From Arachis hypogaea (lineage: Eukaryota; Streptophyta; Magnoliopsida; Fabales; Fabaceae): a stretch of 64,000 nucleotides of DNA. How positions within the stretch are numbered: position 1 is the first letter of the stretch; each line of letters begins with the position of its first letter. Of the stretch, positions 50,281-60,591 are shown piece after piece. The notes beneath the pieces were generated by a model that saw nothing but the letters and a program-made list of their open reading frames with translations, had not been told where the DNA came from and ran no database searches. The stretch spans positions 74,114,290 through 74,178,289 of the forward strand of contig NC_092048.1 of the NCBI RefSeq assembly GCF_003086295.3, given 5' to 3'. The position numbers and the translations under genes are program-made.

Positions 50281-50476
50281 TGTAAGGCCCACATCGGTTG
50301 GGGAGGGGAACGAAGCATGCCTTATAAGGGTGTGGATACCTCTCCCTAGCATGACGCATTTTGACGAGTGAGTGTGGGGGGCTTCGGCTAGCATCCCTAT
50401 CGTCAAAGGCAAAACCGTGAGGCCTTGTGTGCCAAAGCGGACAATATCGTGCTAGCGGGTGATCTGGGCTGTTACA
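50281..50476 (+). repeat. TRIM 5' LTR
   Basis: 196 bp, TGTAAGGCCCACATCGG to GATCTGGGCTGTTACA. It contains CCTTATAAGGG, a possible TATA element. Confidence 0.93.
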
Positions 50477-50478
50477 GA

Positions 50479-50493
50479 TGGTATCAGAGCCAG
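50479..50493 (+). promoter_or_regulatory. TRIM primer binding site, initiator tRNA-Met
   Basis: TGGTATCAGAGCCAG is complementary to the 3' end of plant initiator tRNA-Met, two bases after the 5' LTR. Confidence 0.93.
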
Positions 50494-50533
50494 AACCCGG
50501 ATCGATGTGCCAGCGAGGGCGCTGGACTCCCTT

Positions 50534-50544
50534 AGGGGGGTGGA
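50534..50544 (+). promoter_or_regulatory. TRIM polypurine tract
   Basis: AGGGGGGTGGA one base before the 3' LTR, in the position of the plus-strand primer. The single T is tolerated in many plant elements. Confidence 0.7.
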
Positions 50545-50545
50545 T

Positions 50546-50741
50546 TGTAAGGCCCACATCGGTTGGGGAGGGGAACGAAGCATGCCTTATAAGGGTGTGG
50601 ATACCTCTCCCTAGCATGACGCGTTTTGACGAGTGAGTGTGGGGGGCTTCAGCTAGCATCCCTGTCGTCAAAGGCAAAACCGTGAGGCCTTGTGTGCCAA
50701 AGCGGACAATATCGTGCTAGCGGGTGATCTAGGCTGTTACA
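50546..50741 (+). repeat. TRIM 3' LTR
   Basis: 196 bp, differs from the 5' LTR at four positions, for example GACGCGTTTT against GACGCATTTT and GATCTAGGC against GATCTGGGC. Confidence 0.93.
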
Positions 50742-53700
50742 AAAATAAAATAAAGTCTAGCAATATCTAATAAATAACAAATCTATAAATTTATTATTTT
50801 TTTATTTTTAAAATAACAAAATAAGTTCTTTTCTAATAATAGAAGAAAAAAATTCAAAAAATATACAAAAAATAGAAAAATAGAAAAATTTTAAATTTTT
50901 AAAGTAATTTATTCTTAATTTGTGAACAGGTGTAGCAAAAAAAGTCAACTGTCCGGGTATAGCATTTTTCGGTGAATAAAAGTAAAAAATATTATTAAAA
51001 AATTTAAAATTTTTATAAACTAAATTTTTTATTTTTGAATTTTTAAATTATATGATTAAATTATTTTTTACATTATAAAAGTAAAATAAAGTCCAGCAAT
51101 ATCTAGTAAACAACAAATTTGTAAATTTATTATTTTCTTTTTTACTTTTTAAACAAAAAAATAATTTTTTCTAATAGTAGAAAAATAAAAAATTCTAACA
51201 ATATACAAAAAAACAAATTAATTGAAAAATTTTAAAATTAATTTATTCTTAATTTGTGAACAAGTGCAACCAAAAAAGTCAAGTGTCCAGGTGTAGCATT
51301 ATTCGGTGAATAAAAAATAAAAAAAAATTTAAAAAATTTAAAAATTTTCAAAAACTGAATTTTTATTTTTGAATTTTTAAATTATAAGATTAAATTTTTT
51401 TATCTAAATTAGAAAAATAAAATAATGTCCAACAATATCTAGTAAATATCAGATCTATAAATTTATTATTTTTTTAATTTTAAACTAAAAAAATAAATTT
51501 TTTTCTAATAGTACAAAAAGAAAAAATTCTAACAATATCTAAAAAATAAAAAATTGAAAACTTTTAAAATTAATTTATTCTTAATGGGTGACCAAGTGTA
51601 GTAAAAAAAAGTCAAGTGTCTGGGTGTACCATTATCTGGTAAATAAAAAATATTTTGAAAAAAATTAAAAATTTTAATAACTAAATTTTTTATTTTTGAA
51701 TTTTTATATTATGAGATTAAATTTTTTTATTTTAATTAGAAAAATAAAATAAAGTCTAGCAATATCTAGTAAATAACAGATCTGTAAATTTATTATTTTT
51801 TAATTTTTAAAATAAAAATAAGTTCTTTTCTAATAATAGAAGAAAAAAATTCCAACAATATGCAAAAAATAGAAAAATTGAAAAATTTTAAATTTTTTAA
51901 AGTAATTTATTCTTAATTTGTGAACAGGTGTAGCAAAAAAAGTCAACTGTCCGGGTGTATTTTGAATTTTTAAATTATATGATTAAATTATTTTTTTATA
52001 TTATAAAAGTAAAATAAAGTACAGCAATATCTAGTAAACAACAAATTTGTAAATTTATTATTTTCTTTTTTACTTTTTAAACCAAAAAAATAATTTTTTT
52101 CTAATAGTAGAAAAATAAAAAATTCTAACAATATACAAAAAAACAAAATAATTGAAAAATTTTAAAATTAATTTATTCTTAATTTGTGAACAAGTGCAAC
52201 CAAAAAAAGTCAAGTGTCCAGGTGTAGCATTATCCGGTGAATAAAAAATAAAAAAATTTAAAAAATTTAAAAATTTTAAAAAACTAAATTTTTTATTTTT
52301 GAATTTTTTTATCTAAATTAGAAAATAAAATAATGTCCAACAATATCTAGTAAACATCAGATCTATAAATTTATTATTTTTTTAATTTTAAACTAAAAAA
52401 ATAAATTTTTTTCTAATAGTACAAAAAGAAAAAATTCTAACAATATCTAAAAAATAAAAAATAAAAAAATTTTAAAATTAATTTATTCTTAATGGATGAA
52501 CAAGTGTAGTAAAAAAAAAGTCAAGTGTCTGGGTGTACCATTATCCGGTGAATAAAAAATATTTTGAAAAAAATTAAAAATTTTAATAACTAAATTTTTT
52601 ATTTTTGAATTTTTATATTATGAGATTAAATTTTTTTATTTAAATTAGAAAAATAAAATAAAGTCTAGCAATATCTAGTAAATAACAGATCTGTAAATTT
52701 ATTATTTTTTAATTTTTAAAATAGAAAATAAGTTCTTTTCTAATAATAGAAGAAAAAAATTCAAACAATATACAAAAAATAGAAAAATTGAAAAATTTTA
52801 AATTTTTTAAAGTAATTTATTCTTAATTTGTGAACAGGTGTAGCAAAAAAAGTCAACTGTCCGGGTGTAGCATTTTTCGGTGAATAAAAAGTAAAAAATA
52901 TTATTAAAAAATTTAAAATTTTTATAAAATAAATTTTTTATTTTTGAATTTTTAAATTATATGATTAAATTATTTTTTTATATTATAAAAGTAAAAAAAA
53001 GTCCAACAATATCTAGTAAACAACAAATTTGTAAATTTATTATTTTCTTTTTTACTTTTTAAACAAAAAAATAATTTTTTCTAATAGTAGAAAAATAAAA
53101 AATTCTAACAATATACAAAAAAACAAAATAATTGAAAAATTTTAAAATTAATTTATTCTTAATTTGTGAACAAGTGCAACCAAAAAAAGTCAAGTGTCCA
53201 GGTGTAGCATTATCCGGTGAATAAAAAATAAAAAAAATTTAAAAGATTTAAAAATTTTCAAAAACTGAATTTTTATTTTTGAATTTTTAAATTATAAGAT
53301 TAAATTTTTTTATCTAAATTAGAAAAATAAAATAATGTCCAACAATATCTAGTAAACATCAGATCTATAAATTTAATATTTTTTTTTAATTTTAAACTAA
53401 AAAAATAAATTTTTTTCTAATAGTACAAAAAGAAAAAATTCTAACAATATCTAAAAAATAAAAAATTGAAAACTTTTAAAATTAATTTATTCTTAATGGG
53501 TGACCAAGTGTAGTAAAAAAAAGTCAAGTGTCTGGGTGTACCATTATCCGGTAAATAAAAAATATTTTGAAAAAAATTAAAAATTTTAATAACTAAATTT
53601 TTTATTTTTGAATTTTTATATTATGAGATTAAATTTTTTTATTTAAATTAGAAAAATAAAATAAAGTCTAGCAATATCTAGTAAATAACAGATCTGTAAA

Positions 53701-56190
53701 TTTATTATTTTTTAATTTTTAAAATAAAAATAAGTTCTTTTCTAATAATAGAAGAAAAAAATTCCAACAATATGCAAAAAATAGAAAAATTGAAAAATTT
53801 TAAATTTTTTAAAGTAATTTATTCTTAATTTGTGAACAGGTGTAGCAAAAAAAGTCAACTTCCGGGTGTAGCATTTTTCGGTGAATAAAAAGTAAAAAAT
53901 ATTATTAAAAAATTTAAAATTTTTATAAACTAAATTTTTTATTTTTGAATTTTTAAATTATATGATTAAATTATTTTTTTATATTATAAAAGTAAAATAA
54001 AGTCCAGCAATATCTAGTAAACAACAAATTTGTAAATTTATTATTTTCTTTTTTACTTTTTAAACCAAAAAAATAATTTTTTTCTAATAGTAGAAAAATA
54101 AAAAATTCTAACAATATACAAAAAAACAAAATAATTGAAAAATTTTAAAATTAATTTATTCTTAATTTGTGAACAAATGCAACCAAAAAAAGTCAAGTGT
54201 CCAGGTGTAGCATTATCCGGTGAATAAAAAATAAAAAAATTTAAAAAATTTAAAAATTTTAAAAAACTAAATTTTTTATTTTTGAATTTTTTTATCTAAA
54301 TTAGAAAAATAAAATAATGTCCAACAATATCTAGTAAACATCAGATCTATAAATTTATTATTTTTTTAATTTTAAACTATAAAAATAAATTTTTTTCTAA
54401 TAGTACAAAAAGAAAAAATTCTAACAATATCTAAAAAATAAAAAATAAAAAATTTTAAAATTAATTTATTCTTAATGGATGAACAAGTGTAGTAAAAAAA
54501 AGTCAAGTGTCTGGGTATACCATTATCCGGTGAATAAAAAATATTTTGAAAAAATAAAAAATTTTAATAACTAAATTTTTTATTTTTGAATTTTTATATT
54601 ATGAGATTAAATTTTTTTATTTAAATTAGAAAAATAAAATAAAGTCTAGCAATATCTAGTAAATAATAGATCTGTAAATTTATTATTTTTTAATTTTTAA
54701 AATAGAAAATAAGTTCTTTTCTAATAATAGAAGAAAAAAATTCAAACAATATACAAAAAATAGAAAAATTGAAAAATTTTAAATTTTTTAAAGTAATTTA
54801 TTCTTAATTTGTGAACAGGTGTAGCAAAAAAAGTCAACTGTCCGGGTGTAGCATTTTTCGGTAAATAAAAAGTAAAAAATATTATTAAAAAATTTAAAAT
54901 TTTTATAAACTAAATATTTTATTTTTGAATTTTTAAATTATATGATTAAATTATTTTTTTATATTATAAAAGTAAAATAAAGTACAGCAATATCTAGTAA
55001 ACAACAAATTTGTAAATTTATTATTTTCTTTTTTACTTTTTAAACCAAAAAAATAATTTTTTTCTAATAGTAGAAAAATAAAAAATTCTAACAATATACA
55101 AAAAAACAAAATAATTGAAAAATTTTAAAATTAATTTATTCTTAATTTGTGAACAAGTGCAACCAAAAAAAGTCAAGTGTCCAGGTGTAGCATTATCCGG
55201 TGAATAAAAAATAAAAAAATTTAAAAAATTTAAAAATTTTAAAAAACTAAATTTTTTATTTTTGAATTTTTTTATCTAAATTAGAAAAATAAAATAATGT
55301 CCAACAATATCTAGTAAACATCAGATCTATAAATTTACTATTTTTTTAATTTTAAACTAAAAAAATAAATATTTTTCTAATAGTACAAAAAGAAAAAATT
55401 CTAAAAATATCTAAAAAATAAAAAATAAAAAATTTTAAAATTAATTTATTCTTAATGGATGAACTAGTGTAGTAAAAAAAAGTCAAGTGTCTGGGTGTAC
55501 CATTATCCGGTGAATAAAAAATATTTTGAAAAAAATTAAAAATTTTAATAACTAAATTTTTTATTTTTAAATTTTTATATTATGTGATTAAATTTTTTTA
55601 TTTAAATTAGAAAAATAAAATAAAGTCTAGCAATATCTAGTAAATAACAGATCTATAAATTTATTATTTTTTAATTTTTAAAATAGAAAATAAGTTCTTT
55701 TCTAATAATAGAAGAAAAAAATTCAAACAATATACAAAAAATAGAAAAATTGAAAAATTTTAATTTTTTTAAAGTAATTTATTCTTAATTTGTGAACAGG
55801 TGTAGCAAAAAAAGTCAACTGTCCGGGTGTAGCATTTTTCGGTGAATAAAAAGTAAAAAATATTATTAAAAAATTTAAAATTTTTATAAACTAAATTTTT
55901 TATTTTTGAATTTTTAAATTATATGATTAAATTATTTTTTTATATTATAAAAGTAAAATAAAGTCCAGCAATATCTAGTAAACAACAAATTTGTAAATTT
56001 ATTATTTTCTTTTTTACTTTTTAAACAAAAAAATTAATTTTTTTCTAATAGTAGAAAAATAAAAAATTCTAACAATATACAAAAAAAACAAAATAATAGA
56101 AAAATTTTAAAATTAATTTGTTCTTAATTTGTGTACAGGTGCAACCAAAAAAAGTCAAGTGTCCAGGTGTAGCATTATCTGGTGAATAAA
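50742..56190. repeat. AT-rich satellite, right segment: 3-monomer higher-order repeats
   Basis: The same monomer family resumes in register after the composite insertion (50742-50746 is the AAAAT duplication). From 50952 on only three anchor types alternate: TCCGGGTGTAGCATTTTTCGG, TCCAGGTGTAGCATTATCCGG and TCTGGGTGTACCATTATCCG. The first type recurs at 50952, 51950, 52860, 53871, 54841 and 55822, a period of about 910-1011 bp. At 51957 one monomer lacks about 90 bp: GGGTGTA jumps straight to TTTTGAATTTTT. The last monomer, starting at 56162, is cut after GGTGAATAAAAGT by LTR D. Confidence 0.93.
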
Positions 56191-56570
56191 AGTCATCTTA
56201 GCCTAGTTTCACTAGCCTTTTTCTTTTGTTTTCAATTGATTTATGCACTTTCTTGAGCCATAAGCAAGCCAATTGGGTAGATTTCCATGTTTCCTTTGAT
56301 TTAATCAACCATAGATGAATTAATGCAATTTCATGAGGATTTATGCTATAATTGCCATATATTATGAAAGAATGACAAACTCATGATTTTGAGCATAGCT
56401 TTGATGTGTTTAGTTGATTGATGATAGGTGAAGAAAGCTTGGAGAAAGGTTGAAGCAAGAAGGAATGGCTAGGAGCAAGAGAGAACAAAAAGTTTGAGCA
56501 AAAGTTTGCCTCAAACTTTAGCTCAAACTTTCGGATAAGTGAAAACACACCAGGGAACAAAAAGCTTGAG

Positions 56571-56752
56571 CCAACGTTTGCCTCAAACTTTTTGGCAAAC
56601 GTTGGCATCACAAATCAACACCCTGGAGAGAAAAAGTTTGCGCCAACGTTTGCCTCAAACTTTTTGGCAAACGTTGGCGCCATCAGCAACACACCCTGGA
56701 GACAAAAAGTTTGCGCCAACGTTTGCCTCAAACTTTTTGGCAAACGTTGGCG
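56571..56752. repeat. Three palindromic hairpin modules in U3 of LTR D
   Basis: Arms CGCCAACGTTTGCC and GGCAAACGTTGGCG (14 bp) around the 11-base loop TCAAACTTTTT, at 56641-56679 and 56714-56752. A 12-bp-arm version lies at 56571-56605. They are analogous to, but differ in sequence from, the modules in LTR A. Confidence 0.9.
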
Positions 56753-57035
56753 CCATGAGTGTGCATAAGGGGGCCAACGTTTGAGCAAAAGTTTGACCCC
56801 AAACTTTAGCTCAAACGTTGCTAGCAGCAAGAATGGGGCAGCTGATGTAAAAAGTTTGAGTAAAAGTTTGCCTCAAACTTTTACTCAAACTTTTACTCAA
56901 GCTTTTATAATTCCCAACCCGGTTCACTTCGGTTCTCTCTCCAACTCCAAGAGCAATCAACCAAGGCCTCTATCAACCCAATTCCATCAAGAGCAAATGC
57001 CCAATTCAAGGCTTGAAGACCATTTGAAGAAAGTT

Positions 57036-57043
57036 TATAAATA
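57036..57043 (+). promoter_or_regulatory. TATA box of LTR D
   Basis: TATAAATA in AAGTTTATAAATAGCTTAGG. Confidence 0.75.
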
Positions 57044-57933
57044 GCTTAGGATTTAAGTTTTTGGGAGAGCTTTTCCTTTAGTTTTCATAGAGAGTTTTCG
57101 GAGAGCTTTGGTGTTGAGTGATTTTGAGTTTCTAAGTTTCGGGGAAGGAGAATTGAATTCCCTTCCTCTTAGTTTTCTTGCTTTCAATTTCAATTACATT
57201 TGCTTGGATCTTGGGTTGGAGAATTGAAGAAATTCTGTTTCAATCTCATCCTGAGATCTCTCTGTTTACTTACTGCACAATTAAATTTCAGTTTCTGTTA
57301 ATTGCTTCTTCTTCTACTTTCTCTGAAATTTACATTTCCTTTGCAATTGCTCTTGTTGGATCTAGGAAGGCATTGAGATCTAGACTTGGTTATCTAGTCT
57401 CTTGAGTCCTGAGATCTGGATTTCCATTTTCAATTTCTCTGTTTACTGCTTTTCAAGCTCTTTTATATTCCTGTTTTAGATCCGATTCAACCCAAGGCAT
57501 CTTCCACTCTTCTGTGTGTTGAATTTCACTTTTCCTTGTTTAATTTCTGCAAATCCAATTCCCAATTCCCTTTACAATTCAAGCCATTTACATTTCTTGC
57601 ACTCTAAGATTCTGTAATTTACATTTCTTGCGTTCTAAGTTTCTGCTATTTAATTTCTTGCTCTTTAAGATTCAGCACTTTAAATTTCAGTTCTCTTTAA
57701 TTTCATGCAAATTACCAATTCCCTTTACTTTCCATGTAATTTAAATTCTGCAAATCACAAATCTCTCAACCAAATCTTGATTCGCTTGACTAAATCAACC
57801 ACTAAACCAAAATTTCTCAATCCTTCAATCCCTGTGGGATCGACCTCACTCCCGTGAGTTATTATTACTTGATGCGACCCGGTGCACTTGCCGGTGAGTT
57901 TTATGTCGGATCGTTTTCCGCACATCAAGTTTT

Positions 57934-57950
57934 TGGCGCCGTTGCTGGGG
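57934..57950 (+). promoter_or_regulatory. tRNA-Asp primer binding site of the outer element
   Basis: TGGCGCCGTTGCTGGGG, six bases after LTR D. It matches the tRNA-Asp 3' end except for one C-to-T change (GCTGGGG for GCCGGGG). Confidence 0.9.
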
Positions 57951-58144
57951 ATTGATTAGATTGACAATGATTAAGTGAAGTGGAGATCTAGATCAAGCAC
58001 TTTTTCTTTTCTGTTTCTTTAACTTTTGACTAACACGCTAACTGTTTGAATTTTTGCCTAAGCTAACTAATATTTCACTTCAGCCATGGATTGAAGTGTT
58101 ATTGCTTTTCTGGTATTGTGTGACTCTTGTGTTTTGCTTGTATG
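57951..58144 (+). other. Leader of the outer element, ending exactly at its gag ATG
   Basis: Homologous to the leader of the minus-strand element and to 60417-60591. Its last bases GCTTGTATG equal the gag start context at 28370 (minus), where gag continues TCAGGTACAAGAAG; here LTR C begins instead. So the outer gag is interrupted right after its start codon. Confidence 0.8.
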
Positions 58145-59079
58145 TGATGACATGTCATCTTAGCCTAGTTTCACTAGCACTTTTCTTTGATTTTAGTAGG
58201 TTTTATGCACTTTCTTGCACTCTAAGTAAGTGATTTGGAATGAAAATGCATGACTTCTTTGAATCAAACAACCACCATGTAATTGATGCTAAATCATGAG
58301 GTTGAAGCCAAATTTAATTGAATTTTAATGATTTATAAACCTTGTGAATTTGGTGATACTTTGATTGGTTGTTTTGATTACTTGAAGGTGAAGAAAGAAG
58401 AAAAGAAGAAAAGCGTGGCATAAGAAATGTGCTCAAGGAAGCAAGAAGCGTGTCCAAAGGGAAGGAAAAGCATAACCACATTGAGGAAGAAAGGAAAGCT
58501 AAGTTGAAAAAGCTAACTGAGCTTCACAAGGGATGGAAGGAGAAGGAAGCTACAAAGCTAAGTTAAAATAGTTAACTTAGCACTAAAGAAAGCAAGGAAT
58601 GGGTGCAAAGCTAAGTTAACTAAGTTAACTTTATCGGGGACCTCTTCAAATTAATTCAAGATGAAATTCCATGAGTGAAGCCACCAAGATTCGAACCAAG
58701 GACCAAGGAGAAGGCAAGGAACGTTCCTCACAAAAGAATTCAAGAAGAAATAGCCAAAATTCATCCTCCATGGTTCGAACTTGGAACCACACGCTACTCC
58801 TTGCAAGGGAATTTGAGAATAAATAGCTAGAATGCTTCCTCCAGGACTTGAACTTGGGTATTCTTTGAAACATAAGGAAGGAGTGCCACCAAGCTTGCAA
58901 GGAAATACAAGGAAAATAGCTTTATTGCTTCCTCCAAGTTTCGAACTTGGGTATTCTTGGAAACTTAAGGAGGAGTGCCCACTCATCCAAGGAAATTAGC
59001 TCCAAAGATTTCCTCCACTTCCTCCACCAAGTGTTGAACCTGGGACCTTGAGGCCACAAGCAAAGGCGCTACAAGGGAA

Positions 59080-59335
59080 GCTAAGTTGGAAATTCCAACT
59101 TAGCATTGCTTCTCCCATCCTTCCCCACATTTTGGCGCACCAAGAAGGAAACCATGCGCATCATGACACGGGCAGCACCAAATTGGCACAACAAAGCTCA
59201 ACACAAGGAAAGCTCAGTTGGTTTTTCCAACTGAGCATTGAACTTTCACACTTTGGCACACCAAGGAAGGCTTGCACACCACACTTGACACGGATAGAGC
59301 ATGCTTGAAAGCTAAGTTGGATTTTCCAACTGAGC
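59080..59335. repeat. Three palindromes in U3 of LTR C
   Basis: GCTAAGTTGG-AAATT-CCAACTTAGC (59080-59104, perfect 10-bp arms), GCTCAGTTGG-TTTTT-CCAACTGAGC (59212-59236, perfect) and a version at 59311-59335 with one mismatch. Confidence 0.9.
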
Positions 59336-59447
59336 TTTCCCCTGGAGGTGCAAATTGGGCTAGGAATTGGATTAAAAATCCAATTTAATTCATTTCTTCA
59401 CCAAATCAAAAGCCCACCCAAATTCTAAAATCCAAGAATAGAAAGTG

Positions 59448-59455
59448 TATAAATA
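59448..59455 (+). promoter_or_regulatory. TATA box of LTR C
   Basis: TATAAATA in AAAGTGTATAAATAGGAG. Confidence 0.75.
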
Positions 59456-60399
59456 GGAGTTAGTTTGATGTAAATAGGGGAGCTACTTTTTACTTTGAAT
59501 TTTTCCTTTTAATTGTCATTTTTATTTTTGAGCTTTTACTTTGAATTTTCTGGGAGAATTGAGAAGGGGAATTGATCTCTCTTCTTCTTGGTTCTTGCTT
59601 GAGCACTCTTTTATTTTTCTTGCTTTGGATCTTGGGTGAAGAATTGAAGAACTTCTGTTTCAATCTCACCTTGAGATCTCTTGTTTACCTCTTCTGCATA
59701 ATTGAATTTCATTTGCTATTTACTGCGTCTTCTTCTACACTTCTGCAATTTACTTTTCTTTACTTCTTTTGCAATTGTTCTTGTTGGATCAAGGAAGGAT
59801 TTGAGATCTAGACTTGTTATCTAGTCTCTTCCACCCTGAGATCTTCAACCTCTTTTACATTGCTGCAATTTAAGCACTACCTTTCTGTCTTTACAATTCT
59901 CAAAGCATTTTTACGTTTCTGTTTGAGATCCAGTCTAATTCAATTTATCTTCTGCTTTGCTGTTTGATGCAATTTACTTTTGCTTGTTTAAATTCTGCAA
60001 TCCCAATTCCCAATTCCTTTTATCATTTAAGCAATTTACATTTCTTGCACTTTAAGCTTCAGTTATTTACATTTCTTGCAATCTAAGTTTCTGCAATTTA
60101 TATTACTTGCACTTTAAGATTCAGCACATTTACTTTCCTGTTCTTTAATTTACTGCAATTTCCCCTTCCCCTTTACATTTCAAGCAATTTAGTTTCTGCC
60201 AATTGCAAACAACTCAACCAAATCTTGATTCGCTTGACTAAATCAACCACTAAACTAAAATTGCTCAATCCTTCAATCCCTGTGGGATCGACCTCACTCA
60301 TGTGAGTTATTATTACTTGATGCGACCCGGTACACTTGCCGGTTAGATTTGTGTGTTTTGGGAGAAATTTATTTTTCACCAAAATATCTCATCAAGTTT

Positions 60400-60416
60400 T
60401 GGCGCCGTTGCCGGGG
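60400..60416 (+). promoter_or_regulatory. tRNA-Asp primer binding site behind LTR C
   Basis: TGGCGCCGTTGCCGGGG, a perfect match to the tRNA-Asp 3' end, five bases after LTR C. Confidence 0.92.
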
Positions 60417-60591
60417 ATTGATTAGATTGACAATGATTATGTGAAGTGAAGATCTAGATCAAGCACTTTTTATTTTTCTGTTTTTGACTAACACACTAAC
60501 TGTTTGAATTTTTGCTTAAGCCAATTAACATTTCACTTCAGCCATGGATTGAAGTGTTTTTGCTTTCTGGTGTTGTGATTTTTATGCTTTG
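60417..60591 (+). other. Leader between the second PBS and the gag pseudogene
   Basis: Starts ATTGATTAGATTGACAATGA and contains CTAGATCAAGCACTTTTT, as in the other two leaders. It runs into gag without an ATG at the expected position. Confidence 0.75.

Larger units (their letters stand above)
45982..50741 (+). mobile_element. Composite insertion in the satellite: 4.3-kb LTR plus complete TRIM
   Basis: The left part (45982-50274) is an LTR with ends TGTAATACCC and GGGTGTTACA. After six bases (TTATAT) comes a TRIM with both LTRs (50281-50741). Only the outer borders of the pair carry a matching 5-bp duplication (AAAAT). The inner borders do not: TTATA follows the large LTR and TATAT precedes the TRIM. 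So the pair either integrated together or was fused after nested insertion. Confidence 0.75.
50281..50741 (+). mobile_element. TRIM (terminal-repeat retrotransposon in miniature), complete
   Basis: 461 bp in all: two 196-bp LTRs (50281-50476 and 50546-50741) around a 69-bp internal region holding only a tRNA-iMet primer site and a purine tract. LTR ends are TGTAAGGCCC and GCTGTTACA. The LTRs differ at four positions, all transitions (about 2%). It encodes nothing and must be moved by proteins from an autonomous element. Confidence 0.93.
56190..57927 (+). repeat. LTR D, 5' LTR (family 1, U5 type Y), missing its first ~7 bases
   Basis: Compared with D' (63481 on) it lacks TGATGAC and starts inside AAGTCATCTTAGCC, fused to the satellite. 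U3 carries AAGTTTG motifs and ACGTTGG hairpins (56571-56752). The TATA box is at 57036-57043. R-U5 has TTACATTTCTTGC-type strings and the LTR ends CGTTTTCCGCACATCA. The body is family 1, but the U5 tail is that of LTR B. Confidence 0.9.
58145..60394 (+). repeat. LTR C embedded in the outer element (family 2, U5 type X)
   Basis: A 2250-bp LTR from TGATGACATGTCATC to CAAAATATCTCATCA, followed by its own PBS. The body is homologous to solo LTR B in opposite orientation: CAAGTTCGAA-type modules, GCTAAGTTGG palindromes and a TATA box at 59448-59455. The U5 tail matches LTR A. Five bases before it are GTATG and after it AGTTT, so no target duplication of a solo insertion is present. Confidence 0.9.

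Noticed and set aside
58140..60399. LTR C as a simple solo-LTR insertion
   Set aside because: GTATG before and AGTTT after do not match, and a PBS plus leader follows immediately, which a solo LTR would not have.
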